This document shows, one piece after another, positions 26,748-35,956 of a stretch of DNA of 64,000 nt. The notes beneath the pieces were generated by a model. The model was given only the letters and a program-made list of their open reading frames with translations. It was not told where the DNA came from and made no database searches. The DNA is from Polynucleobacter arcticus. Its GTDB lineage: Bacteria > Pseudomonadota > Gammaproteobacteria > Burkholderiales > Burkholderiaceae. The first letter of the stretch is position 1; each line of letters starts with the position of its first letter. The stretch covers positions 1,471,702 to 1,535,701 of the forward strand of contig NZ_CP028940.1 in the NCBI RefSeq assembly GCF_013307205.1, read 5' to 3'. The translations under genes were made by a program, and so were the position numbers.

Positions 26748-28099
26748 TGATTCAATCTCATAATGCTGCTACCCACCAAAACGTCGTCCGCTTTATTACC
26801 GCAGGTAGCGTTGACGATGGTAAGAGCACCCTGATTGGTCGCCTACTCTACGACACTAAATCGATTTTGGTAGATCAGCTCGAGTCTTTATCAAAAACTA
26901 AGCATGCACGCGTAACTTCATTAGATGCAGGCGTCGACTTGGCACTATTAACGGATGGTCTTGAGGCAGAGCGCGAACAAGGCATCACCATTGATGTGGC
27001 CTATCGATATTTCTCAACCCCAAAACGCAAGTTCATCGTAGCCGATGCACCAGGGCATGAGCAATATACGCGCAATCTAGTTACCGGTGCTTCACAGTCT
27101 GATGTGGCCGTGATTTTGGTAGATGCTACTCGCGTAGATCTCAATACTCAACCCTCAGCCCTCTTGGCACAAACCAAAAGACATGCCGCTATCGTCCACC
27201 TTCTCGACCTTCGCCATGTCGTATTTGCCATTAATAAAATGGACTTACTCGATTTTGATGAGCAAGTGTTCCATGCGATTAAAACGTCTATTGTGGACTT
27301 AAGCGAAAAAATTGGACTACCTGAGCCAACCTTGATTCCGATGTCGGCACTCTTAGGTGCCAACGTAGTGAATGCCAGTAAAGACACGCCCTGGTATGAA
27401 GGACCTACCTTACTAGAGTGGCTGGAGGCTTTGGACACAAGCCCACAATCTGAAAAGACAGGTCTACGCTTTCCAGTCCAGTATGTTGCCCGTCAGGATG
27501 GCAGCGCTTCCGATGACTTCCGAGGCTATCTTGGCCAAATTGAATCTGGAAGTATTCATGTTGGTCAAAAGATTACAGTCCTGCCAGAGAATCGTGAGGC
27601 TACTGTTTCCAAGATTTACCTAGGTAATTGCTCAAATCAGAATCCAGCCAGCGCTAATAATGAAGTAGAGTCTGCTCAAACAGGTGAAGCAGTAGCAATT
27701 AGTTTGACTGAGGATATCGATGTTTCTAGAGGTTGTTTATTCATCAGCGCTCAGGACCCAACACCACCCATATTATGCAAGCAGATTTCCGCCGATCTTT
27801 GCTGGCTAGATAGCGAGCCACTCTCCTTAAGTCGGAAATATGCCTTGCGTCACACCACTAATACGATTAGCGCCAAGGTGAAGGCAATCAAGCAAGTATT
27901 GGATATACAGACACTGTCTCATGCGCTCGAAACACACCCCCTCACCGCAAATGAAATCGGTCGAGTAGACTTTGTGTTGCAAAAGCCAATTGCTACAGAT
28001 TTATTTAGCCAGTCTCAAAAAACTGGTGCATTTATTCTGATTGATGAAGCTACTAATCATACTGTTGCAGCAGGCATGATTCGAGAAGCACTTAATTGA
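26747..28099 (+). CDS. cysN: sulfate adenylyltransferase subunit 1 (GTPase)
   Basis: 450 residues. It has the EF-Tu-like GTPase domain with GSVDDGKSTLIGRLLYD, DAPGHEQYTRNLVTGA and NKMDLLDF, then beta-barrel domains. There is no C-terminal APS kinase domain, in agreement with the [4Fe-4S] type CysH encoded upstream. GTP hydrolysis drives sulfate activation. The gene ends six bases from the converging YeiH-type gene. Confidence 0.96.
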   Translation: MIQSHNAATHQNVVRFITAGSVDDGKSTLIGRLLYDTKSILVDQLESLSKTKHARVTSLDAGVDLALLTDGLEAEREQGITIDVAYRYFSTPKRKFIVADAPGHEQYTRNLVTGASQSDVAVILVDATRVDLNTQPSALLAQTKRHAAIVHLLDLRHVVFAINKMDLLDFDEQVFHAIKTSIVDLSEKIGLPEPTLIPMSALLGANVVNASKDTPWYEGPTLLEWLEALDTSPQSEKTGLRFPVQYVARQDGSASDDFRGYLGQIESGSIHVGQKITVLPENREATVSKIYLGNCSNQNPASANNEVESAQTGEAVAISLTEDIDVSRGCLFISAQDPTPPILCKQISADLCWLDSEPLSLSRKYALRHTTNTISAKVKAIKQVLDIQTLSHALETHPLTANEIGRVDFVLQKPIATDLFSQSQKTGAFILIDEATNHTVAAGMIREALN

Positions 28100-28105
28100 G
28101 TAGAG

Positions 28106-29098
28106 CTAAACAACTCGAATAAATGCAAAGCCAATAGAGGCAATAAAAATCGTCTCAACAAGTAACATGAGTACGGGCTTCCAGCCAAGTTTTCCTAATT
28201 CCTTAAAGCTTGTCTTCACTCCTGAAGCAGCAATCGCAATAACTAACATCCAGCGAGATAGATCGCTTATAGATTCAATGGTGGGTAAGGGCAATATTTG
28301 CATAGAGGCCACCACTGATAGCGCCATAAATCCAAGAAGAAAATTAGGGATCAATCTTAGGCTGGCCCACCCTAACTTTTTGGATGATGTTTGAGCGCCC
28401 AAAAAAACCGAAATAAATAGAACAACTGGTAATAACAAGGCCACTCGAAACAATTTCACTACAGTTGCAACATCACCAGCCTCGGGACCAAAGATCATTC
28501 CCGCAGCTACAACCTGAGCCACATCATGAATGGTGGCCCCCAAGAAAATACCCGCAAATAATGGACTAATATCCATCGCCTGCAATAAGAAGGGGTATAT
28601 GACCATGGCGAGCGAGGATAAAATTGTCACGCCAACCACTACCAAGAGGGTAAAGCGCTCATTATCTTTTGTTTTTGGCAAAACTGAGGCTATGGCCAAA
28701 GCGGCAGATGCACCGCAAATCCCTACAGAGCCACCTGCAATCAAGCCAGAGTCAGTCGAGAGATTGAGCAGCTTTGCCAAAATAAATCCTAAACAAACCG
28801 TTGCAGTCACTGCAATTACTAACATTAGCCCTGTACTCAAACCAATTGCGGCAATATCGGAGAAGGTAATACGTATACCTAAGAATGCCACTCCCAAGCG
28901 CAACATATTCTTTGCACAGAAATCAACGCCAGGCTTAATGACTTCTCTGTCATATATAACATGGAGTGAAAGGCCAATTAGGAGGGCATATAAAAGTTGT
29001 GGGCCGCCATAGTTTTGCGAAAGAAAGCTAGTTGCTATAGTTATAGCAATGCAGGCCATAAGGCCAGGAAGATAAGTTTTGACTGTTTTAAGCATCAA
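28106..29098 (-). CDS. YeiH-family putative sulfate exporter
   Basis: 330 residues with about ten membrane helices and the family-typical GLSLHVIYDREVIKPGVDF and GSVGICGASAALAIASVLP segments. The family is often called putative sulfate exporter but is poorly characterised. It converges on cysN, so it is separately expressed. The neighbourhood supports, but does not prove, a link to sulfur anions. Confidence 0.8.
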   Translation of the reverse strand: MMLKTVKTYLPGLMACIAITIATSFLSQNYGGPQLLYALLIGLSLHVIYDREVIKPGVDFCAKNMLRLGVAFLGIRITFSDIAAIGLSTGLMLVIAVTATVCLGFILAKLLNLSTDSGLIAGGSVGICGASAALAIASVLPKTKDNERFTLLVVVGVTILSSLAMVIYPFLLQAMDISPLFAGIFLGATIHDVAQVVAAGMIFGPEAGDVATVVKLFRVALLLPVVLFISVFLGAQTSSKKLGWASLRLIPNFLLGFMALSVVASMQILPLPTIESISDLSRWMLVIAIAASGVKTSFKELGKLGWKPVLMLLVETIFIASIGFAFIRVV

Positions 29099-29246
29099 CT
29101 AAATACACTGTTCGCTTCCCATTCAGTAAATGAGACCCCATCCAATCAGATGAGTTGGTAAAACTAAAGAGATGGCTTAATTCTAACTACCCAGGCACTA
29201 AATCAAATTGCCGAGCGTCAAGATATTAAGAAAAAGCCACCCCGCG

Positions 29247-29270
29247 TGAACTGACCCCCAAAAGTTGGAC
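29247..29270 (+). repeat. terminal inverted repeat of the IS (orfB side)
   Basis: 24 bases starting TGAACTGACCCCC, the exact reverse complement of the repeat at 30659-30682. Confidence 0.95.
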
Positions 29271-29277
29271 AGTTTAG

Positions 29278-30063
29278 TTAGGTTAGCACGAGGGATTGGG
29301 TTCGGTAATTTACCGGGCTTAATCCCTTTAGTTTTTGTTTGATTCGATCATGGTTGTAGTAGTGGATATATTTCTTTAGTTCTGCTTTAAATGATTCGAC
29401 ACTTTCAAACCTCTTCCGATAGAAGAACTCGGTCTTCATAATCCCAAACCAGTTTTCCATAACTGCGTTGTCTAAGCAGTTACCTTTTCTAGACATGCTT
29501 TGAGTAATGCCTTGCTGGTGTAGGGCCTGTTGATACAGCCCCATTTGGTATTGCCAGCCCTGGTCTGAGTGCAATACTGGCCTGTCTTCATTCTTGAGTC
29601 GTTTGAAGGCGCTCTTTAGCATCTGCATTACTGAGCTAATCTGTGGTCGATCAGCAATCTCATAGGAGATGATCTCTTGGTTATATAGATCCAGGATGGG
29701 TGAGAGATAAACTCGCTCGCCCTTGATATTGAACTCAGTCACATCAGTCACCCACTTTTGATTGGGTGCTTTAGCTATAAAGTTGCGCTCTAACAAGTTA
29801 GGGGCTGCCTTACCCACAGACCCCTTATAAGACTGATAGCGCTTGGGCCTCACAAGGGACTTCAGTCCTAGTTGGCCCATCAGCTTTTGCACGGTCTTGT
29901 GGTTTAGGTATTGCTGTTGATTACGCAGCTCTAAATGTACCCGCCGATAGCCATAGCGACCCCGATGGGCATTAAAGATCTGGGTGATATGCTCTTTAGC
30001 CCCCTGATAAGGATCAGCTTTACTACTGGCTGCCCGCCAGTAGTAGTAAACGCTTTTAGCCAT
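29278..30063 (-). CDS. IS3-family transposase OrfB (DDE integrase)
   Basis: 261 residues of the rve type. An HTH_21 region (QIFNAHRGRYGYRRVHLEL) precedes the catalytic core with D in WVTDVTEF, D in VLHSDQGWQYQ and E in CLDNAVMENWFGIMKTE, so the DDE triad is intact. The frame is open upstream of ATG 30063 into the end of orfA in the -1 phase. A fused OrfAB made by -1 frameshifting, as in this family, is therefore possible, although the A-run there (TAAAAG) is not the canonical slippery heptamer. Confidence 0.95.
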   Translation of the reverse strand: MAKSVYYYWRAASSKADPYQGAKEHITQIFNAHRGRYGYRRVHLELRNQQQYLNHKTVQKLMGQLGLKSLVRPKRYQSYKGSVGKAAPNLLERNFIAKAPNQKWVTDVTEFNIKGERVYLSPILDLYNQEIISYEIADRPQISSVMQMLKSAFKRLKNEDRPVLHSDQGWQYQMGLYQQALHQQGITQSMSRKGNCLDNAVMENWFGIMKTEFFYRKRFESVESFKAELKKYIHYYNHDRIKQKLKGLSPVNYRTQSLVLT

Positions 30064-30116
30064 CTTGGCGATGAGTAGTAAGTCTGGTAAACGGTAATGC
30101 GGCCTTAGCTCAGTAA

Positions 30117-30629
30117 TTACTTGGGCTTGTTCTCTTTTACTGCTTTGCTCTGAGCTAAGGCTTCTAACTTTTTTAGGTAGGCAGCCTGTGCTTCGGCATA
30201 CCCCAAACGTCTTCGCAACTCTGCCGGCGTGAGCTCCGAGATAGGCTTTTTGAGTAATGCTTTGATATTAAATTGGGACATCGGCGGTTGTCCTCTCTGT
30301 CGATTGGCAAGGGCTGTAATACCGCCTTCATTGTAGAGTTTTTGCCATTGCAAAATGGTGGTCATACTACCAATCCCAAAGTGGGCAGCAGCTGGCCTAG
30401 CTGATATCTGATACTGTGCCATGTACTCTAGAACCTGTACTTTGAACTGCGGGGAGTGGCGTTGGTAGCTAGGATTAAGACCACTATGGCCACGTGCTTG
30501 ATAGGCTAAAGCCCATTTGCGGACATCTGAGTGACTAATCTCAAATAAGTGACTTACCCGCTTAAGACCACCTGACTTTAGAAACTCTTTAACTACCTTT
30601 AGCTTGAACTGCTTGCTGTACTTGCTCAT
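30117..30629 (-). CDS. IS3-family transposase OrfA (DNA-binding)
   Basis: 170 residues with two helix-turn-helix regions (FLKSGGLKRVSHLFEISHSD and MAQYQISARPAAAHFGIGS), the layout of IS150-group OrfA. A Leu/Ala-rich helix near the end (RLGYAEAQAAYLKKLEAL) may dimerise. OrfA ends at 30117, 53 bases before the OrfB start. It binds the terminal repeats and forms the transposase with OrfB. Confidence 0.93.
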   Translation of the reverse strand: MSKYSKQFKLKVVKEFLKSGGLKRVSHLFEISHSDVRKWALAYQARGHSGLNPSYQRHSPQFKVQVLEYMAQYQISARPAAAHFGIGSMTTILQWQKLYNEGGITALANRQRGQPPMSQFNIKALLKKPISELTPAELRRRLGYAEAQAAYLKKLEALAQSKAVKENKPK

Positions 30630-30658
30630 AAAACAAAACCCCCTTGGTTGGACATAAC

Positions 30659-30682
30659 GTCCAACTTTTGGGGGTCAGTTCA
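30659..30682 (-). repeat. terminal inverted repeat of the IS (orfA side)
   Basis: 24 bases ending GGGGGTCAGTTCA, a perfect match to the opposite end. It lies 30 bases upstream of the orfA start. Confidence 0.95.
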
Positions 30683-30789
30683 TTCGGGTGGCTCAAAGTA
30701 AATCTATGGAGGTACTGCCTAAAGAATGAACAACAACTTCATATTAGTCCTTGGTCTTCACAACACAAAAAAGTTTTGTTTTCTTTCGG

Positions 30790-30822
30790 TGCAAGTTGCA
30801 TTATTTTGGTGCAGATCATGCA
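30790..30822. promoter_or_regulatory. cluster of four TGCA half-sites, NtrC-like palindrome
   Basis: TGCA occurs at 30790, 30797, 30810 and 30819. The central pair forms TGCATTATTTTGGTGCA, close to the NtrC recognition form TGCAC-N5-GGTGCA. No sigma54 promoter with GG-N10-GC spacing is seen beside it, and the IS lies between it and anything to the left. It may be a relic of a regulated promoter. Assignment is tentative. Confidence 0.25.
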
Positions 30823-30837
30823 ATACCTTAGGACCAA

Positions 30838-31206
30838 CTACTTACAAGGGTACTTTGCTTCAAAGAATCGGATCAGCGTCTTCGCTGCACGCTCCTGATT
30901 AAATTGGGGATTGCTTTGATTCCAAGTTAGGAACTCCTGGAGAATGGCCTCTCTGGTACCTGTTTCCGATGTAAAGCAAATGCTGGGCTTTTGTTTTGAA
31001 TTACGGCTTGCGAGATAGGCTTGATAAATGCCCTCTCCAAATCCAAAGCAAAAGTTCCGAGCGTCCATATCATTCGGGTTTTTGCATAAGTCGACTAAAG
31101 CGGCTGTAGACGCATCATTTTTAGGTAAGTTAGTCTGAGAATAAGCATTTGCCTGTAATAGCAAAGTTAAGCTGATGGTTAATAGAGTGATACGAAATGG
31201 TTTCAT
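30838..31206 (-). CDS. Rap1a/Tai-like secreted protein
   Basis: 122 residues with a signal peptide (ITLLTISLTLLLQANAYS). The mature part has the pattern of the Rap1a/Tai immunity-like family: LC at its start, NFCFGFGEGIYQAYLA, a cysteine in PSICFTSE and a final FFEAKYPCK. Named members protect against peptidoglycan-degrading type VI effectors, but many relatives, especially single ones like this, are not linked to type VI systems. It lies 18 bases after the DUF3300 gene on the same strand. Periplasmic location is inferred. Confidence 0.65.
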   Translation of the reverse strand: MKPFRITLLTISLTLLLQANAYSQTNLPKNDASTAALVDLCKNPNDMDARNFCFGFGEGIYQAYLASRNSKQKPSICFTSETGTREAILQEFLTWNQSNPQFNQERAAKTLIRFFEAKYPCK

Positions 31207-31224
31207 AGTGATATTTTCTACAGA

Positions 31225-32346
31225 TTAGCGTCTAAATCCACCCATACGACCACCACCAAAACCACCACGCCCACCGAAGCGGTCATCATTCATTCGGTCG
31301 TAACGTGCCTGATCTCGCATCGCATTTTCTTGGGCTGCCTCACGATACGTATTTGGATTACTGCGATCTTGCTGGTAATCATTACGTGCTTCCTGATTTA
31401 AGCGATTTGCTTGGGTACGCTCTTGAGGCGTAGCATCTTTCTGAAAAGCGTTATCGGCCCTCTGCCCCGCTGCTCTTGCGGCTTGCCGATCTTGCGGAGT
31501 CGCATTATTTTTCCAATCATTGAGAAGGCGCTGTTGGTTCTGAATACTGCTTGGACCAATCAATCCCCTAGAAGATCGTCCTGGATTATTGGCGTCGTTA
31601 TTATTCACATTAATCGTACCGTTCGACCAACTTGGCGTTGACCAAAATGCCTCACCTACTGCCATCCCCAAGCCAAATGACATAATTCCCCAGGCGGGGT
31701 TGTAAGCAGGATATGGCGGATAATCCGGGTAGGGCCACGGACCATACACAACAGTGGGGTTGTAGTTCGGCACATAGACCATTTGAGTATTGGCAGGGCC
31801 AATCAATATATTGGAGTTGGCATCCGTACTGACCGTCATTTGTTGATTCGACTTGAGGGTGCCAGCCTGAATAGCACGCTTACGTAAAACCTGTACCGCC
31901 TTCATTGTGTCTGCTGGTTGCAGCTTATAGGCATTGCCCAGATTTTGAGTCCATTGCAATTTGCCGCCCATCATATTGAACGCTGGTGGGAATGAAAGCA
32001 GCGACTTCACACTATCGTTCCAAGATTGCGCTTTAAGGGCATCTTTTAATGCAGCACCATTGAGACTGGAATTACTATTGCGCCAGTTGTAGGCCTCAGC
32101 AACCTCTAATGGATAAGTAGAGGCCAACAACATTAACGACAGTAAGGAGTCGGGGTACAAGGCAATTGGAGAGAGTAAAGACTCCAATTGCGCCGATGAA
32201 ATCAACTGTGGGGAATTGTTATAACCACCACTTTGGGTGTAGTACTGCGGATAGGCTGCGCCTTGATAGAGATCGTTGTTGTTTGAGCATGCACTCAATA
32301 GCACTACGAATCCAAACAAGTACCCTGCTTTATGGTGATTATTCAT
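31225..32346 (-). CDS. DUF3300 lipoprotein
   Basis: About 373 residues. The signal peptide ends in a lipobox (VVLLSACSNN), so it is a predicted lipoprotein. The DUF3300 region (about residues 60-240) has SPIALYPDSLLSLMLLASTYPLEV and VYVPNYNPTVVYGPWPYPDYPP. The C-terminal part is rich in Asn, Gln, Arg and Asp and ends in a Gly/Arg tail. ATG 32346 or GTG 32352 can start it. Function is unknown. The gene follows the isc cluster and may share its transcript, 56 bases after fdx. Confidence 0.75.
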   Translation of the reverse strand: MNNHHKAGYLFGFVVLLSACSNNNDLYQGAAYPQYYTQSGGYNNSPQLISSAQLESLLSPIALYPDSLLSLMLLASTYPLEVAEAYNWRNSNSSLNGAALKDALKAQSWNDSVKSLLSFPPAFNMMGGKLQWTQNLGNAYKLQPADTMKAVQVLRKRAIQAGTLKSNQQMTVSTDANSNILIGPANTQMVYVPNYNPTVVYGPWPYPDYPPYPAYNPAWGIMSFGLGMAVGEAFWSTPSWSNGTINVNNNDANNPGRSSRGLIGPSSIQNQQRLLNDWKNNATPQDRQAARAAGQRADNAFQKDATPQERTQANRLNQEARNDYQQDRSNPNTYREAAQENAMRDQARYDRMNDDRFGGRGGFGGGRMGGFRR

Positions 32347-32402
32347 ACACACATTAATCCTCTTGTATTTCTAGAGTGTAATACCGAATGCCAAGCTAGA
32401 AA

Positions 32403-32741
32403 TTAGTGATTTTCTTTGGCGTGATTAATGGTGTATTTCGGAATCTCAATCACCAAATCCTGGCGAGCCACAATCGCTTGGCAGGATAAGCGGGACTGAG
32501 GCTTTAGGCCCCATGCGCGATCTAGCAAGTCCTCTTCATTCTCATCAGGCTCATTAAGACTTTGAAAACCCTCTTTCACAATCACGTGGCAAGTAGTGCA
32601 AGCACACACCATATCGCATGCATGCTCAATGGGGATGTTGTTTTCTAATAAAGCTTCGCAAATAGAAGTTCCGGGGGCAACTTCAACTACCGCACCTTCT
32701 GGGCAATATTCACTATGAGGCAAAACAACGATCTGGGTCAT
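32403..32741 (-). CDS. fdx: isc-type [2Fe-2S] ferredoxin
   Basis: 112 residues with the adrenodoxin-like cluster motif EHACDMVCACTTCHV and a fourth cysteine in RLSCQAIVA. It supplies electrons for cluster assembly on IscU. It follows hscA at 39 bases. No iscX gene is present after it, unlike in enterobacteria. Confidence 0.94.
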   Translation of the reverse strand: MTQIVVLPHSEYCPEGAVVEVAPGTSICEALLENNIPIEHACDMVCACTTCHVIVKEGFQSLNEPDENEEDLLDRAWGLKPQSRLSCQAIVARQDLVIEIPKYTINHAKENH

Positions 32742-32780
32742 GATTAATTTCTATTAAATGAATGTTTCTATTTTGACTGT

Positions 32781-34646
32781 TTAGATTTCAGCGACATTCT
32801 TGCCAGCCAAAGCCTTCTGAATGCTGGCATTCATCCGCTTTTGGGCAAACTCATCAGTAGCTTTAGCAGCATGGTCAACCGCTTTTCTTAAAACATCGCT
32901 ATCGGTTTCTTCTTTCAAGATCCTTTGTAATGCAGTCATTTCTTGATCGACCAACACTTGCTCATCAGCGGTAAGCAAGTCACGATCAGAATTTAATGCA
33001 GTCTGGACAGCATCCAATAAACGTTGAGCATTGACCTGCTCTTCTCGTAAGGATCTAGCCAAGAGATCTACTTTTGCAGAGGCAAAACCATCTTGCAACA
33101 TTCGAGCAATTTCTGCATCAGTCAAACCATAAGAAGGCTTGATATCAATCGAGGCCTGCACTCCAGAAACCTGTTCCATAGCACTGACAGAAAGCAGGCC
33201 ATCGGCATCCACCTGAAAAGTCACCCGAATGCGAGCCGCACCAGCGGCCATTGGCGGGATACCACGTAATTCAAACTTACCTAAAGAGCGGCAGTCCTGC
33301 GCTAACTCACGCTCACCCTGAACCACCTGAATCGCTAAAGCAGTTTGACCATCTTTAAAGGTCGTGAAATCCTGTGCTCGAGCAACTGGAATCGGTGTGT
33401 TGCGAGGAATAATTTTTTCAACTAAACCTCCCATGGTTTCAATACCGAGGGATAGTGGAATCACGTCTAACAGCAACCACTCATCATCTTTACTTTGATT
33501 GCCAGCGAGCAAGTCCGCTTGCATAGCAGCGCCTAATGCTACAACTTGATCCGGGTTTAAATTATTTAAAGGCTTCGTACCAAATAGCTCACCAACAGCA
33601 CGCTGTACATGAGGCATACGGGTTGCCCCGCCCACCATGACAACGCCCTTAACCTCATCGGCTTTAAGGCCAGCATCACGCAAGGCCTTCTTTACCGCGA
33701 CCAAAGTCTTAGAAACCAAGTTCTGAGTTATTTCAAAGAGCTGGGCTTGGCTCACCCCTACATTGACAACGGTACCGTCTGTAAGGGTTACATGTACGCT
33801 CGCCAATGGATTGTGACTCAGCAGCTCTTTGGCATGCTTACAAGCTAGTAAGAGTTTGCGGTGATCTTGAATCGAGAGTGGCGGGAGTTTAGCTTGCTCT
33901 ATCACCCAGCAATACAGTCGATGATCAAAGTCATCGCCGCCTAAAGCCGAATCGCCACCGGTAGAAAGCACCTCAAATACGCCTCGACTCATTCTTAAAA
34001 TAGAAATGTCAAAGGTGCCGCCGCCGAGATCGTAAACGGCATAAATACCTTCGGACGCATTATCTAAACCATAAGCAATCGCTGCAGCAGTGGGTTCATT
34101 GAGCAAACGCAACACTTCAATACCGGCTAACTTCGCAGCATCTTTTGTGGCTTGACGCTGCGCATCATCAAAATAAGCTGGTACGGTAATGACTGCACCC
34201 ACAATATCGTCATTCACTGAGTCTTCCGCCAACTGACGCAAGCGCGCCAGAATTTCTGCTGAGACTTCAATCGGACTCTTATCGCCTGCGACAGTTCTGA
34301 GCTTTAACATACCAGGCTCATCGACAAAGTCGTAGGGCGTATTTTCAATATTTTCTACATCAACGATGCCTCGCCCCATAAAGCGCTTTACAGAAACAAT
34401 CGTGTTCTTTGGGTCAGAAACAATACTTTCAATTGCCTCAAAACCAGCTTGGGTTCTACCGTTCGGTAAGTAGCGCACAACTGATGGGAGTAACTCGCGC
34501 CCTTCTGCATCTGGGAGCACTTTAGGTAAAGCATCTCGCACAATCGCCACCAAAGAGTTGGTGGTACCTAGATCAATGCCAACCGCAATGCGGCGCTGAT
34601 GTGGCGCAAGAGATTTACCGGGTTCGGAGATTTGTAATAGGGCCAT
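32781..34646 (-). CDS. hscA: Fe-S assembly chaperone HscA (Hsp70)
   Basis: 621 residues of the Hsp70 fold, with [47 protein letters not shown] and [12 protein letters not shown] in the ATPase domain. The substrate-binding domain and lid follow. It acts on the LPPVK motif of IscU together with HscB to release clusters. Confidence 0.96.
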   Translation of the reverse strand: MALLQISEPGKSLAPHQRRIAVGIDLGTTNSLVAIVRDALPKVLPDAEGRELLPSVVRYLPNGRTQAGFEAIESIVSDPKNTIVSVKRFMGRGIVDVENIENTPYDFVDEPGMLKLRTVAGDKSPIEVSAEILARLRQLAEDSVNDDIVGAVITVPAYFDDAQRQATKDAAKLAGIEVLRLLNEPTAAAIAYGLDNASEGIYAVYDLGGGTFDISILRMSRGVFEVLSTGGDSALGGDDFDHRLYCWVIEQAKLPPLSIQDHRKLLLACKHAKELLSHNPLASVHVTLTDGTVVNVGVSQAQLFEITQNLVSKTLVAVKKALRDAGLKADEVKGVVMVGGATRMPHVQRAVGELFGTKPLNNLNPDQVVALGAAMQADLLAGNQSKDDEWLLLDVIPLSLGIETMGGLVEKIIPRNTPIPVARAQDFTTFKDGQTALAIQVVQGERELAQDCRSLGKFELRGIPPMAAGAARIRVTFQVDADGLLSVSAMEQVSGVQASIDIKPSYGLTDAEIARMLQDGFASAKVDLLARSLREEQVNAQRLLDAVQTALNSDRDLLTADEQVLVDQEMTALQRILKEETDSDVLRKAVDHAAKATDEFAQKRMNASIQKALAGKNVAEI

Positions 34647-34664
34647 GGGGACTAGAGTGTAAAG

Positions 34665-35204
34665 CTATACCAAGGCCGAGATAGCATCATCTAGCTCAAG
34701 TGCAAACTTATCAATAAAAAGCAGACCTCTGAGTAACTCAGCTGCACGGGGGTAATTCTTGGCACCATCCACAGCCTGTGCAATTTCCGCTAGGGTATCT
34801 CGCTTGGATTGATCCACTTCTTGCGCAAGCAATTCCAGCGCGGTCAGATCCTCTTCGCACTCTTCAAGACTTTCGCGCCAATCCATTTGCTTCATTAAAA
34901 AGGCGGCTGGCATGGCTGTGTTGGTCTCTAGCCGCGCGTCGACGCCATGAAGCTTGCAAAGGTAAAGTCCACGTTGAATGGGATTCTTGAGAGTCTGAAA
35001 GGTCGTGTTTGCGAGCGTAGCCATTTGCATGGCTAATCTTTGCTCAGTATCACTACCGCGTGCGTGGCGGTCAGGATGTACTTCTTTTTGAATAGCGAGA
35101 TAAGCTTTGTCTAGAGTAGCTAAGTCAATACTGAAGCGCTGCTCTAAACCAAAGAAACGAAAATAATCGTCAGACGCGGAAGGATTCGCCACAACCACAC
35201 TCAT
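34665..35204 (-). CDS. hscB: Fe-S assembly co-chaperone HscB (J-domain)
   Basis: 179 residues. A J-domain covers the first 80 ([21 protein letters not shown], the HPD motif in [11 protein letters not shown]), then a helical C-terminal domain that binds IscU. The annotated ATG 35204 lies 35 bases inside iscA, so translation is coupled; GTG codons just downstream are alternatives. It stimulates HscA. Confidence 0.93.
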   Translation of the reverse strand: MSVVVANPSASDDYFRFFGLEQRFSIDLATLDKAYLAIQKEVHPDRHARGSDTEQRLAMQMATLANTTFQTLKNPIQRGLYLCKLHGVDARLETNTAMPAAFLMKQMDWRESLEECEEDLTALELLAQEVDQSKRDTLAEIAQAVDGAKNYPRAAELLRGLLFIDKFALELDDAISALV

Positions 35205-35493
35205 CTTTTACGTTCGGGTTCTGAAACTTAAAGCCCTCGTTCAAACCCTCGCGTACGAAATCCAATTCGGTGCCATCTAAATAGGCCAGGCTCTTTGGAT
35301 CCACAAATACTTTAATACCGTTTGACTCAAACATCGTGTCTTCTGGCGCTGACTCATCCACATATTCGAGCTCATAAGCCAAGCCTGAACAACCTGTAGT
35401 GCGAACACCCAAGCGCAGGCCACAACCCTTCCCGCGCTTATCAATATTACGCTGAACGTGTTTCGCCGCTTTATCAGTTAAGGTGATTGCCAT
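35170..35493 (-). CDS. iscA: A-type Fe-S carrier IscA
   Basis: 107 residues with the three conserved cysteines: one in [15 protein letters not shown] and two in the ECGCGESF end. It carries assembled clusters to target proteins. It overlaps hscB by 35 bases and follows iscU at 19. Confidence 0.95.
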   Translation of the reverse strand: MAITLTDKAAKHVQRNIDKRGKGCGLRLGVRTTGCSGLAYELEYVDESAPEDTMFESNGIKVFVDPKSLAYLDGTELDFVREGLNEGFKFQNPNVKDECGCGESFRV

Positions 35494-35512
35494 AATGAAA
35501 GCCTCTTTATCT

Positions 35513-35899
35513 TTACAGCGTAGGATGCTTTTCTTTGTAATCAGCCACTGCCGCCTTGATAGCGTCTTCCGCCAAGATAGAGCAATGAATTTTTACTGGT
35601 GGCAGTGCCAGCTCTTCAGCAATCAAGGAGTTCTTGATCTCTAAAGCCTGGTCCAAGGTTTTACCTTTAACCCACTCAGTTACCAAAGAGGAAGAAGCAA
35701 TTGCAGAGCCGCAACCATAGGTCTTGAACTTCGCATCTTCAATCACGCCTTGATCGTTTACACGGATCTGCAACTTCATCACGTCGCCGCAGGCAGGCGC
35801 ACCTACCATGCCAGTGCCAACTTGATCGTCACCCTTCTCAAATGAGCCGACGTTGCGGGGGTTTTCATAATGGTCGATTACTTTGTCGCTATATGCCAT
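35513..35899 (-). CDS. iscU: Fe-S scaffold IscU
   Basis: 128 residues. Conserved ligands are visible in [27 protein letters not shown] and [12 protein letters not shown], and the HscA recognition peptide LPPVK is intact. It receives sulfur from IscS and assembles the clusters. Confidence 0.97.
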   Translation of the reverse strand: MAYSDKVIDHYENPRNVGSFEKGDDQVGTGMVGAPACGDVMKLQIRVNDQGVIEDAKFKTYGCGSAIASSSLVTEWVKGKTLDQALEIKNSLIAEELALPPVKIHCSILAEDAIKAAVADYKEKHPTL

Positions 35900-35956
35900 G
35901 GTATTTCCTCGTAATTTCTTTTAACTTTAAACTTACTCAAATATCTTCAATACTGC

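Larger units (their letters stand above)
29247..30682 (-). mobile_element. IS3-family (IS150-like) insertion sequence, intact
   Basis: A 1436-bp element bounded by perfect 24-bp inverted repeats (29247-29270 and 30659-30682) with TG...CA ends. It contains two open frames in the usual orfA/orfB arrangement. No target duplication is visible (left flank GCG, right flank TTC). It has landed in the loop of a hairpin (AGCCACCC 29235-29242 and GGGTGGCT 30686-30693). Confidence 0.95.

Noticed and set aside
29244..30685. Target-site duplication of the IS
   Set aside because: Flanking triplets GCG and TTC differ; no duplication of 3-5 bases is visible, though the inverted ends are perfect.
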